Position numbers and translations under genes: made by a program. The notes under the pieces were generated by a model. It was given only the letters and a program-made list of their open reading frames with translations. It did no database searches and was not told the origin of the DNA. DNA of 14,281 bases. Source: Desulfobacteraceae bacterium (GTDB lineage Bacteria; Desulfobacterota; DSM-4660; Desulfatiglandales; Desulfatiglandaceae). Every line of letters begins with the position of its first letter. Position 1 is the stretch's first letter. Shown one piece after another: positions 1-7,652 of the stretch. Location of the stretch: NCBI GenBank assembly GCA_030597505.1, contig JAUVRS010000033.1, positions 1 through 14,281 on the forward strand, given 5' to 3'.

Positions 1-1
1 A

Positions 2-1915
2 AAACGCAGATCTTCTGAGCCTGAGAGGGCTCAGATCAAATTTTTTCTCGGAACGGAAATGGAAAAAAGGGGTCATAAAGACCTTGCCGCTGATTTATAT
101 AAGGCTGCATCAGCCATCGATCCTGGGAACAAGGAAATCAGGGATAGACTCCATCGGATAGCCTCCAGTTCATCTCCTGCGTCAAAATACGACTACCTTC
201 TTACGCAAAAAATTGTAACTGCTGATCAGTTGCAAAAGGCATTGGCCATTTCAAAGAAAACTAGAAAAAGTGTGGAATTTGTCCTGATTGACCAATTCAA
301 AATCAGCAAAGAAAACATCGGGAAAACATTATCAAGTTATTATGGTTGCCCCTTTAAGAGCTTTGATCCCAGAGCCCCAATCCCTGTCGAACTTATAAAT
401 AACCTTAAGAAATCGTTTCTTTCACACGATGTCTGGATACCGCTGAAATGGGGAAAAGAGGGCGTTGAGATATTGATCGATGATCCGCGTGACATGAGAA
501 GAACGGGGCTGATTAGAGGTCTGATAAAGACTAAAAAGATACTGCTGTCCGTAGGGATAAAAGAAGATATAGACCTATACATTCAACATTTCTTTGATAG
601 AAAAAAGGAAGAGCCCGTTGAAGAAATGATTGATGTACTGGACTCGCTCCCGGACATCTCCTTTGAGGAAGAGGTAGAGATAGAAGACGAATCGGATGAC
701 GCACCTGATGAGGACTCCAGCCAGATAGTCAAGCTCGTTGATCAAATTATCATAACTGCCTACCGGCAGGATGCCTCGGATATTCACATAGAGCCTTCTC
801 CGATTTCAGGAAGGACCGGCATCCGTTTTCGATTGGATGGTGTGTGCCAGGATTATGTGCAGGTACCCAATTCAATGGCCAGACCCTTAGTTTCGAGGAT
901 AAAGGTCATGGCGGGCCTGGATATCGCTGAAAGACGCTTGCCTCAGGATGGCAAGATAAAATTCAAACGGAAAGGGGTTCCCCACTTTGAACTTCGATTG
1001 GCCACCCTCCCTACCACCGGCGGGTATGAGGATGCCGTGTTGAGAATTCTGGCCAGTGCCGGTGCAATGAAGATCAATCAGATGGGGTTGACTGAGCGGA
1101 ATCTCAAGGTTCTTGAAAAGGCCATTTCAACGCCCTATGGGCTTATACTGGCAGTAGGCCCTACGGGTTCAGGAAAGACAACCACACTTCACTCGGCCCT
1201 GGGGCATATCAACACCCCGGCCATCAAGATCTGGACAGTTGAAGACCCCGTTGAGATCACCCAGACCGGGCTGCGTCAGGTGGAAGTGAAACCCAAAATT
1301 GGCCTTGATTTTGCCCGTGTCATGCGTTCTTTTTTGAGGGCAGACCCTGATGTTATTATGATCGGTGAGATGCGGGATCGTGAAACCGCCGCCATTGGAA
1401 TTGAGGCCTCCCTGACCGGTCATCTCGTCTTTTCTACCCTCCATACCAATAGTGCCCCCGAAACAGTGACAAGGTTACTGGATATGGGGCTAAACCCCAT
1501 CAATTTTTCCGACGCATTTTTGTGCGTGTTGGCCCAGAGGCTCGCCAGGAGGCTTTGCGTCGATTGCCGGAAGGAATATCATCCTTCAGAGGAGGAGTTT
1601 GAAGAAATTGCCACCGAATACGGCAAGGAAGGCTTTGAAGCCACAGGGATAAAATACTCGCCTGAACTTAAGCTCTATCGCCCCGGAGGATGTGAAAAAT
1701 GCTCCGGAACCGGTTACAAAGGTCGTATGGGAATCCATCAACTGATCGGGGGGACCCCTCAAATAAAAGGTTTGATAAAAAGCAGTGCAACCACCGAGGA
1801 AATTTCTAAACAGGCTGAAAAGGAAGGAACGACCACCTTAAAGCAAGACGGTATTCGAAAAGTGTTCCGGGGGCTGACGGATGTTTCGGAAATACGCCGA
1901 GTTTGTGTGGAATGA
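2..1915 (+). CDS. GspE/PilB-family type II secretion / type IV pilus assembly ATPase, 5' end probably outside the window
   Basis: Cytoplasmic hexameric ATPase that powers assembly of a type IV pilus or type II secretion pseudopilus. Residues are numbered from the ATG at 59: an MshEN-like N-terminal domain (about 44-160), a very acidic linker (about 195-220), then the ATPase core with Walker A GPTGSGKT (367-374), Asp box WTVEDPVE, Walker B DPDVIMIGE ending at E437, the His-box STLHTNSA, and two CxxC pairs (C500/C503 and C545/C548) typical of the zinc subdomain. The frame stays open to the window edge. Codons 2-58 read into helix A of a tetratricopeptide motif whose helix B (LAADLYKAASAIDP) follows the ATG, so 59 would cut that motif in half. 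I therefore treat the gene as 5'-partial. If 59 is used the protein is 618 aa. A 111-nt gap separates it from the signalling operon. PilB, GspE or an MshE-like role cannot be told apart here. Confidence 0.88.
   Translation, partial: KRRSSEPERAQIKFFLGTEMEKRGHKDLAADLYKAASAIDPGNKEIRDRLHRIASSSSPASKYDYLLTQKIVTADQLQKALAISKKTRKSVEFVLIDQFKISKENIGKTLSSYYGCPFKSFDPRAPIPVELINNLKKSFLSHDVWIPLKWGKEGVEILIDDPRDMRRTGLIRGLIKTKKILLSVGIKEDIDLYIQHFFDRKKEEPVEEMIDVLDSLPDISFEEEVEIEDESDDAPDEDSSQIVKLVDQIIITAYRQDASDIHIEPSPISGRTGIRFRLDGVCQDYVQVPNSMARPLVSRIKVMAGLDIAERRLPQDGKIKFKRKGVPHFELRLATLPTTGGYEDAVLRILASAGAMKINQMGLTERNLKVLEKAISTPYGLILAVGPTGSGKTTTLHSALGHINTPAIKIWTVEDPVEITQTGLRQVEVKPKIGLDFARVMRSFLRADPDVIMIGEMRDRETAAIGIEASLTGHLVFSTLHTNSAPETVTRLLDMGLNPINFSDAFLCVLAQRLARRLCVDCRKEYHPSEEEFEEIATEYGKEGFEATGIKYSPELKLYRPGGCEKCSGTGYKGRMGIHQLIGGTPQIKGLIKSSATTEEISKQAEKEGTTTLKQDGIRKVFRGLTDVSEIRRVCVE
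14..46 (+). terminator. terminator-like hairpin at the left edge (may be coding sequence)
   Basis: A perfect 8-bp stem, TCTGAGCC (14-21) and GGCTCAGA (28-35), encloses a 6-nt loop and is followed by five bases and a T6 run (41-46). The shape fits a rho-independent terminator of a gene to the left, which would favour a start at 59 for the ATPase. The T run does not directly abut the stem, and the same bases read as a plausible TPR helix, so it may be fortuitous. Confidence 0.3.
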
Positions 1916-2026
1916 TTCCACATCGTATGGGGGATCTGTTTTTGACGCCATGCCCGCTTGCGCTTACGTCCATTCCCAACTCCGCCTGGTGTTAAAACCG
2001 AATCAACCCATAGGTAGGAGACAAAA

Positions 2027-2833
2027 ATGTCCAAAAAAGTCTTAGTTATAGACAATGATTTTTTCTTTGTGGAATTCTTAACGGAGTTATTTGAAACCAG
2101 AGGATATGAGGTTGTCAAGAGCTACGATGGAAAAGAGGGCATTTCGAAACTGGAGGTGGGAACCTTCGATTTTGTCTTTTGTGATTTGATAATGCCCAAA
2201 ATAGACGGAAAGCAGTTTATCGGATTCGTACGGAAAAAATATCCCGAAGCCAGTTTCCCCATCATAATCATGTCAGCGACGCTTGTTGAACAGATGGATG
2301 ATATGGGGGATATTGGGGCTGACTACTATCTTATAAAAGGGCCCATGGAAATAATGACTGAACATGTCAATACCCTTCTGGACAGGATGGAGAAAAAACC
2401 ATTCCCGGACGAGAAAGACAATATTTTAGTGGAACCCGGCAAACTCTATCCAAGACAGGTTACCGGGGAATTGATTGAAAACGCAAAATTTCAACGGGCA
2501 ATCGTTGAAAGCATTGGGGTGGGAATTGTAGTCATCGACAAGGACGCGAGGATTTTTTTGGCCAATCCGATCGCCCTTGAAATAATAGGTAAATCGCTTG
2601 AGACGCTGTTGAATCAGCCTATAACAAGCCTGTTCCCGTCTAAAGATCGAGACAAGCTGATCAAGACACTCAAAGAGATAATTAACAACCGAATCCTGAA
2701 AAAGCTTGTTTTTATAACTACCCTAAATGATCAAGAGATACGGGTTATCGTTTCGGCTCTTAGGGTGAATGGCAAGGCTGCGGGATGGATAATAGCCATG
2801 GAGGATTCAGATCAATGGGCAGAACAAGTATAA
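2027..2833 (+). CDS. Response regulator with REC and PAS domains
   Basis: A 268-aa cytoplasmic two-component protein. The receiver domain (3-120) has the acidic pocket D9/D11, phospho-acceptor D53 (in FCDLIMPKIDG), switch residue S83 and conserved K104, although the usual K-P is K-G. After a linker, a PAS-like domain spans about 153-260 (from FQRAIVESIGVGIVVIDKDA). There is no DNA-binding, GGDEF or kinase domain, so output is probably by protein contact. AGGAG at 2016-2020, 6 nt before the ATG, supports the start. It is the first gene of the chemosensory operon and the only receiver in the window, so it is the natural phosphoryl acceptor from the downstream CheA (inference). Its 3' end overlaps the chemoreceptor gene by 19 nt. 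The 111-nt upstream gap has no convincing sigma70 promoter. Confidence 0.88.
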   Translation: MSKKVLVIDNDFFFVEFLTELFETRGYEVVKSYDGKEGISKLEVGTFDFVFCDLIMPKIDGKQFIGFVRKKYPEASFPIIIMSATLVEQMDDMGDIGADYYLIKGPMEIMTEHVNTLLDRMEKKPFPDEKDNILVEPGKLYPRQVTGELIENAKFQRAIVESIGVGIVVIDKDARIFLANPIALEIIGKSLETLLNQPITSLFPSKDRDKLIKTLKEIINNRILKKLVFITTLNDQEIRVIVSALRVNGKAAGWIIAMEDSDQWAEQV

Positions 2834-4068
2834 AAAATAAATTTATTCTCAGTTTTCTGGCCTTACTCTTTATCGTGATGCTGGTGGTTGGTGTTGTCAA
2901 TAGACTCACGGATGATTTCTATCTTGCACAGGCGATCTCAAGTGCCCTTGCAATGATAGCTGGAATCATTTTTGGTGGCCTTTTCTCCAGATCGTTTACC
3001 AGGAGACTCAACAGTCTCAGCAACGTTGCGAGAGAGATAAGCAAGGGTGATCTTTCGAAAGACATCCCATTGCTATCTCAAGATGAACTCCGCGATCTTG
3101 AAGAAATCTTTTCGGTCATGCTCGGTAATCTCAGGGACATGATACTTGACATGCAGAAGGTTTCTGTCCGGATACAGGAAACCAATCCAAGTCTCACAGG
3201 TCTGGCGAAGAAGGTTTTGAAAAACAGCAGGCAGATAGATGAGTCTTCAAGGGCTATCGCTAAGAGTTCGGAGGAACAGACCCGTATTGTTCAGGAAACG
3301 ACTATAAGGGTCGAAAACGGATTAGAGGAGATGGATCGAATAGTCACCCAGTCGGCCAAAACGGTTGCCAAGATCAACAAGGCAAGGGATAAGACTGAAA
3401 TAGGAGAGGCCAATGCACGCAAAACCATACGACACCTGGACGGAGTCCTTAAACAGATGGCGGGGTATACTGAGCCCATCTATAGGTTGGCCAACAAGAT
3501 TGAAAAGATCAAACTGGTCATGAAAGTATTGAATGAAATTGCACAAAAGACCGAGCTCTTATCCCTTAACGCATCTATTGAGGCAACACGAGCGGGTGAG
3601 TTGGGTAAAGGCTTCGCCCTTGTAGCAAACGAAATAAGAAGTATGGCAGAAAACTCCAAAGACTCTTCGGATGAAATCAGACATGTAGTCCAAGACATTC
3701 TGGAAGACAACAAGGCAGTGCTGAATTCCCTGCAAAAGAGCCAGGAAGGGATAAATACCGGTCATGAAATTATCCATGGTATCGTAGATACATTTGCCGA
3801 GACTTTTTCAGGAGTCCAAGACATTTCTGTGGAAGTTCAAAACATGGAGGAAGGGACGGCTAGTCAAGCAAAACAGATGAGGGGTTTGCTCAGTCACCTT
3901 CAGAACCTATCCAGGCTGGCCCACGAAAATTTTGTCTCCACTCAGAAGACGACCATAGGAACCAAGGATCAAGAAGAAGACATAAGGGAAATTGTCGATG
4001 CAATTAATTCTTTGGGCGAGCTTTCGGAGAAGATGATGGATGCTCAACAACGTTTTAGGGTTAAATAG
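2815..4068 (+). CDS. Methyl-accepting chemotaxis protein without a periplasmic sensor domain
   Basis: A 417-aa membrane chemoreceptor. Two hydrophobic helices (about 10-29 and 36-57) are joined by only about six residues, followed by HAMP (about 58-110) and a long coiled-coil signalling domain. The hairpin tip (about 238-285) contains IAQKTELLSLNASIEATRAGE (split here at the tip), matching the usual IAxQTNLLALNAAIEAARAGE pattern but with KTE for QTN and S/T substitutions. The tip is the site of CheA/CheW docking in this family. I chose the ATG at 2815 because GGAGG at 2800-2804 lies 10 nt upstream. An in-frame ATG at 2785 would add ten residues and lacks a good ribosome site. No C-terminal pentapeptide tether for CheR is visible. 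Any stimulus must be membrane-borne, cytoplasmic or delivered by a partner (inference). Confidence 0.9.
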   Translation: MGRTSIKNKFILSFLALLFIVMLVVGVVNRLTDDFYLAQAISSALAMIAGIIFGGLFSRSFTRRLNSLSNVAREISKGDLSKDIPLLSQDELRDLEEIFSVMLGNLRDMILDMQKVSVRIQETNPSLTGLAKKVLKNSRQIDESSRAIAKSSEEQTRIVQETTIRVENGLEEMDRIVTQSAKTVAKINKARDKTEIGEANARKTIRHLDGVLKQMAGYTEPIYRLANKIEKIKLVMKVLNEIAQKTELLSLNASIEATRAGELGKGFALVANEIRSMAENSKDSSDEIRHVVQDILEDNKAVLNSLQKSQEGINTGHEIIHGIVDTFAETFSGVQDISVEVQNMEEGTASQAKQMRGLLSHLQNLSRLAHENFVSTQKTTIGTKDQEEDIREIVDAINSLGELSEKMMDAQQRFRVK

Positions 4069-4070
4069 TT

Positions 4071-4493
4071 TTGAAAATGGAGTGTTTTACATTTACGGCA
4101 GAGGACAGTTACTTTGGGATTGAGGCCCGACATGTCTACCGAGTGGTGGATGAAGCCGCCATAACGCCTGTCCCATTCCTCCCGGTTTGTCATTTGGGTC
4201 TTTTGTTTTACAGGGGAGAGCTGTTTGATGTTATTGACGCCGGGGGTCTTCTGGGACAGAAACAGGGTTTAAAGGCGAGGGAAGACGGCGGGCATTATCG
4301 GGCCATCCTTTTAAAGTGGTCCCAGAAAAGACTGGCCCTGGTTCCTGATAACATCCTTGGGGTGACCTGGATCACAGATGACAACGGAGAAAAGGGGGTT
4401 TATCTTCACAAAGAACACAATATTCATCTGATCGCCCCTGACCATATCTGGGAAATGTTGTCCGGACTTTCTTATGGATATCGAAAAGTATAA
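4071..4493 (+). CDS. CheW-like chemotaxis adaptor
   Basis: A soluble single-domain protein (140 aa) that would couple the receptor to CheA. The N-terminal strand pattern (FTFTAEDSYFGIEARHVYRV), the segment AAITPVPFLP and the motif GLLFYRGELFDVIDAGGLLG follow the CheW fold (compare ITPVPxxPxxxxGxxxxRGxxxPVxD). Identity to classical CheW looks low, so it is called CheW-like. It starts 2 nt after the receptor stop. The start is ambiguous: TTG at 4071 has AGGG (4057-4060) 10 nt upstream, while the ATG at 4077 gives 138 aa but a 16-nt spacing. Its 3' end overlaps cheA by 20 nt, implying coupled translation. Confidence 0.83.
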   Translation: MKMECFTFTAEDSYFGIEARHVYRVVDEAAITPVPFLPVCHLGLLFYRGELFDVIDAGGLLGQKQGLKAREDGGHYRAILLKWSQKRLALVPDNILGVTWITDDNGEKGVYLHKEHNIHLIAPDHIWEMLSGLSYGYRKV

Positions 4494-6084
4494 AAAAATC
4501 TTCACTCTGGAATCAGAAAAATATCTCACCGAACTGGATACGCTTTTGATGCGGGTGGAAAAGGATTTCGACAATCACAAGCTGTGGGGTGAAATTCACG
4601 GAAAGATTCATTCTATCAAAGGAATGGCCAGGGCACTGAGTCTGGATAGAATCACTCAAATGGCCCACCTGATTGAGGATTGGTGCAAACAATTTCAAGA
4701 AGGTGCCAAGCCAAGTTCACCCAACGCCGTCCAGTTGATTTTTGACGGAACCGAACTGCTCAAGACCCTGGTAGCAAAAAAGGATGACGCCGACCCCCTG
4801 GCAAACCAGGAATGGTATGAGAAACTGACCTCAAGGTTCAAAAAAGGCCCGGAGGAACTGCCCGAGGAGCTCCCTTCTGAAACCTCACCCTATCAAACTC
4901 ACCTTTCCGTCCCATCAAAAATTGACCAAGTCCGGGTGAAATATACGATAATTGAGGAACTTCTCGGGCTTTCCCAGGAAATACTCTTGCTGGAAAACAC
5001 CCTCCCTCCGCTGTCAAAACAATCGGCAGGTTTGAAGAACTGGATTGATCACTACAAATCCATGCTAAAGGGCCTTTACTTTCGACTTGCCCAACTGCGG
5101 CTTGTGCCGGTGGAGGACTTTGTGCTGCTCTTTTCAAAGCCCCTGAGGGATTTGGCCAAACAACATAATAAAGAAGTAACGATCGAAGTTATTGGGGGAG
5201 AAGTTCAAGCGGATATAGCACTTATGGATCGCCTCAGAGAGCCTTTTATCCATCTCTTTAGAAATGCCATAGCCCACGGGATTGAATCCCGCGAGGAGCG
5301 TGTGAGGGGTGGAAAACCAGGCGAAGGTAAAATCACGTTGGAGGCAATCCGCGAAAAAGATGTACTTGTCCTAAAAATACGAGACGATGGCCGGGGCCTG
5401 AACAGGTCGGCTATCATCAACTATCTAAAGGAGAAGATGTCCCTGACAGAAAAGGAGATAGAGGAAATGCCTGAGGGCGAGTTTTTCAACACTATTCTCA
5501 GCCCCGATTTCTCCTCAGTGGACAAGGTCTCAGACATGGCCGGCAGAGGAATAGGGATGAGTGTAGTTTCTCAGGCCATAGAGTCTCTGGGCGGTTCCAT
5601 GTCTATCCGTTCACAGCCTTCCAAGGGGACTGAATTCATAATAAAACTGCCCCTGCTTCTTTCGGTTATTTACGCAGTTTCATTCACGATAGGTAAATAT
5701 TCCTTTTCCATCCCGACTGTATATGTTGCATCCATCGAGAAGTGGGAAGCCCCCTTACCCGAAGATAAAAGCACATTTCGTGACCTCAGGCCCCTGTTGG
5801 GTCTCAAGCCCAATGGGAACAAATATTTTTATGTCCTTCAGGTTGCACGTCCCGGGGAGGGTGCCGACATCAATGGTTTTGATCCCCATGTCTTGCCGTC
5901 GGAACAGAGTAGACAGGTTCAGTTGGTTGTCGACACCGTTATGGGCAATAAGCCAATCATGGTTACCCGTGCAGGCGAGCTGCTGGCAAAGACAGGAATT
6001 TTTTCCGGAGTAGGGATCGGGGAAAATGGTGAGCTGTCACTCTTGCTTGATCTGGAAAATCTTGAATCCCTTAACTCAATGTGA
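4474..6084 (+). CDS. cheA: Chemotaxis histidine kinase CheA
   Basis: A 536-aa cytoplasmic histidine kinase. An Hpt domain (1-105) has phospho-acceptor H46 in IHSIKGMARAL. A short linker (about 106-150) replaces a recognisable CheY-docking P2 domain. Then come a dimerisation helix pair (about 152-215), the HATPase domain with N box LFRNAIAHGIE (N264), G1 box RDDGRGL (304-309) and G2 box GRGIGM (357-362), and a C-terminal CheW-like regulatory domain (about 395-532). There is no fused receiver, so the upstream REC-PAS protein is a likely target. The ATG lies inside the cheW-like gene with only a weak ribosome site, consistent with translational coupling. Its stop codon overlaps the 3' end of the opposing cobA-hemD gene. 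The sequence does not say whether the system controls flagella, pili or another output. The neighbouring pilus-type ATPase favours pili. Confidence 0.93.
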   Translation: MDIEKYKKIFTLESEKYLTELDTLLMRVEKDFDNHKLWGEIHGKIHSIKGMARALSLDRITQMAHLIEDWCKQFQEGAKPSSPNAVQLIFDGTELLKTLVAKKDDADPLANQEWYEKLTSRFKKGPEELPEELPSETSPYQTHLSVPSKIDQVRVKYTIIEELLGLSQEILLLENTLPPLSKQSAGLKNWIDHYKSMLKGLYFRLAQLRLVPVEDFVLLFSKPLRDLAKQHNKEVTIEVIGGEVQADIALMDRLREPFIHLFRNAIAHGIESREERVRGGKPGEGKITLEAIREKDVLVLKIRDDGRGLNRSAIINYLKEKMSLTEKEIEEMPEGEFFNTILSPDFSSVDKVSDMAGRGIGMSVVSQAIESLGGSMSIRSQPSKGTEFIIKLPLLLSVIYAVSFTIGKYSFSIPTVYVASIEKWEAPLPEDKSTFRDLRPLLGLKPNGNKYFYVLQVARPGEGADINGFDPHVLPSEQSRQVQLVVDTVMGNKPIMVTRAGELLAKTGIFSGVGIGENGELSLLLDLENLESLNSM

Positions 6085-7617
6085 GTCAACATACCCTACA
6101 ATGGAATCTGTAAGGGCCTCGACGGTGTATTCCTGGGGGGTTAAACTTACAGAAAGACCGTTTTCTTGAGCTGTTTTTGCAGTGATCGGTCCAATACAGG
6201 CCACAACGACAGGTTCCATCCATTTCAACATCTGCTCTTTTCCCGCCTCAAACATCTCCACAAAATTTGTGACCGTGGATGAACTGGTAAAAGTCACGAT
6301 GTCTATGTCCCCGTTTTCAAGCATTTTTTTCACCCGCGCGGTGTCTTTTGCGGGTCTGACGGTTTGGTAAGCAGGGACTACATCTACCCTGGCCCCCATC
6401 TTTTTCAGCTCGTCGGGTAGGACCTCTCTTGCCTTGGCTGCCCTGGGAATGAGAATGTTGGTTCCCTCACCAGCACCTTTTTCTCTAAAACATTCCACCA
6501 CCGCCTCAGCCCGATACTCGCCGGGCACCAAGTCAGGCCTGATCCCCAGTTGATGCCAGCATTCGGCCGTCTTTGGACCGATTGCGCCGATCTTTAACCC
6601 CTTGAGGTCCCGTATGTCCTTTCCCAGGTCTCCCAACCGCTTGAGAAAATATTTTACGCCATTTACAGATGTAAAGACCAGCCATTGGTAGCTCTCCAGG
6701 TCCCTGATTGCACTATCCAGCTCATCCCAACTCTCAGGAGGCACCACCTCAATGGTCGGAAACTCTATGCACTCGGCGCCCAGTTGCGCCAGACTCTTGA
6801 GGAATCCGCTGGCCTGTTCCCGGGCCCTGGTGACCACAATCCGTTTTCCAAAAAGTGGTTTTGTCTCAAACCAATCGAGCTGTTCTCTGAGGCGGACCAC
6901 GTCACCAACCACGATGATACCCGGTGGTGTCACATTATTTTTCTTTGCAAGATCGCCAATATCCCCAAGGGGTCCCACCAGGGTTCGTTGTGCGGCCACC
7001 GTCCCTCTTCTAATCAAGGCGGTGGGAGTGTCCGGTGACCGTCCGTGGTCCATAAGACGCTTGGCGATTTTTGATAAATTCCCGATACCCATAAGAAAAA
7101 CAAGCGTTCCCACACCTGTGGCGAGTTTATCCCATTTTATATCTGTTTTCTCTTTGGTGGGGTCTTCGTGTCCTGTAACAAAGGCCACTGTGGATGTGTA
7201 ATCCCTGTGTGTGAGCGGTATACCGGCGTAAGCCGGCACAGCGATTGCGGAAGTAATCCCTGGCACCACCTCAAAATCCACGCCGGCCATTACCAATTCC
7301 TGGGCCTCTTCACCGCCTCTGCCAAAGATAAAGGGGTCACCTCCCTTGAGTCTGACCACTATCTGTCCCTGATGGGCCCGTTCAACGATCAAAGAATTGA
7401 TCCCGTCTTGGCTCATGGTATGGCACCCGCCCTTTTTGCCAACATAAATCAATTCCGCCTGGTCTCGGGCATATTGAAGAAAGACCCTGTTGGCCAGGTT
7501 ATCGTAAATAATTACGTCAGCAAGGGAGAGGCACTCCCTTGCTTTGATTGTCAGAAGGCCGGGGTCCCCTGGACCCGCCCCCACCAGATATATTTTGCCT
7601 TTCTTATCTTGTCCCAT
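6076..7617 (-). CDS. cobA-hemD: Fused uroporphyrinogen-III C-methyltransferase / uroporphyrinogen-III synthase
   Basis: A bifunctional cytoplasmic enzyme (513 aa). The N-terminal SUMT domain (about 8-245) methylates uroporphyrinogen III at C2 and C7 with SAM to give precorrin-2. It shows the SAM-binding YLVGAGPGDPGLLTIKA, RLKGGDPFIFGRGGEE, VPGITSAIAVPAYAGIPLTHR and MGIGNL. The C-terminal HemD domain (about 257-508), which cyclises hydroxymethylbilane, shows GKRIVVTRAREQA, the GAECIEFPTIEV segment and WLVFTSVNGV. The fusion is common in deltaproteobacteria and Firmicutes. GGAG at 7625-7628, 7 nt before the ATG, supports the start. It is the last gene of the minus-strand run, 35 nt after hemC, so hemC product feeds it directly. 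With no partner siroheme or cobalamin gene here, the fate of precorrin-2 is open. Confidence 0.95.
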   Translation of the reverse strand: MGQDKKGKIYLVGAGPGDPGLLTIKARECLSLADVIIYDNLANRVFLQYARDQAELIYVGKKGGCHTMSQDGINSLIVERAHQGQIVVRLKGGDPFIFGRGGEEAQELVMAGVDFEVVPGITSAIAVPAYAGIPLTHRDYTSTVAFVTGHEDPTKEKTDIKWDKLATGVGTLVFLMGIGNLSKIAKRLMDHGRSPDTPTALIRRGTVAAQRTLVGPLGDIGDLAKKNNVTPPGIIVVGDVVRLREQLDWFETKPLFGKRIVVTRAREQASGFLKSLAQLGAECIEFPTIEVVPPESWDELDSAIRDLESYQWLVFTSVNGVKYFLKRLGDLGKDIRDLKGLKIGAIGPKTAECWHQLGIRPDLVPGEYRAEAVVECFREKGAGEGTNILIPRAAKAREVLPDELKKMGARVDVVPAYQTVRPAKDTARVKKMLENGDIDIVTFTSSSTVTNFVEMFEAGKEQMLKWMEPVVVACIGPITAKTAQENGLSVSLTPQEYTVEALTDSIVGYVDSH

Positions 7618-7652
7618 TCTTTGGCTCCGAACCTTTCATCCGGTATATAATA

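Noticed and set aside
1942..1970. Possible sigma70 promoter before the REC-PAS gene
   Set aside because: TTGACG is a fair -35, but the bases 17 nt further (TACGTC) are a poor -10.
2785..2814. Upstream ATG for the chemoreceptor
   Set aside because: No good ribosome site, and it only adds ten polar residues. The ATG at 2815 has GGAGG at suitable spacing.
6107..6153. Perfect 8-bp inverted repeat TCTGTAAG / CTTACAGA just after cheA
   Set aside because: Loop of 31 nt, no T tract, and it lies inside the hemD coding region; probably chance.
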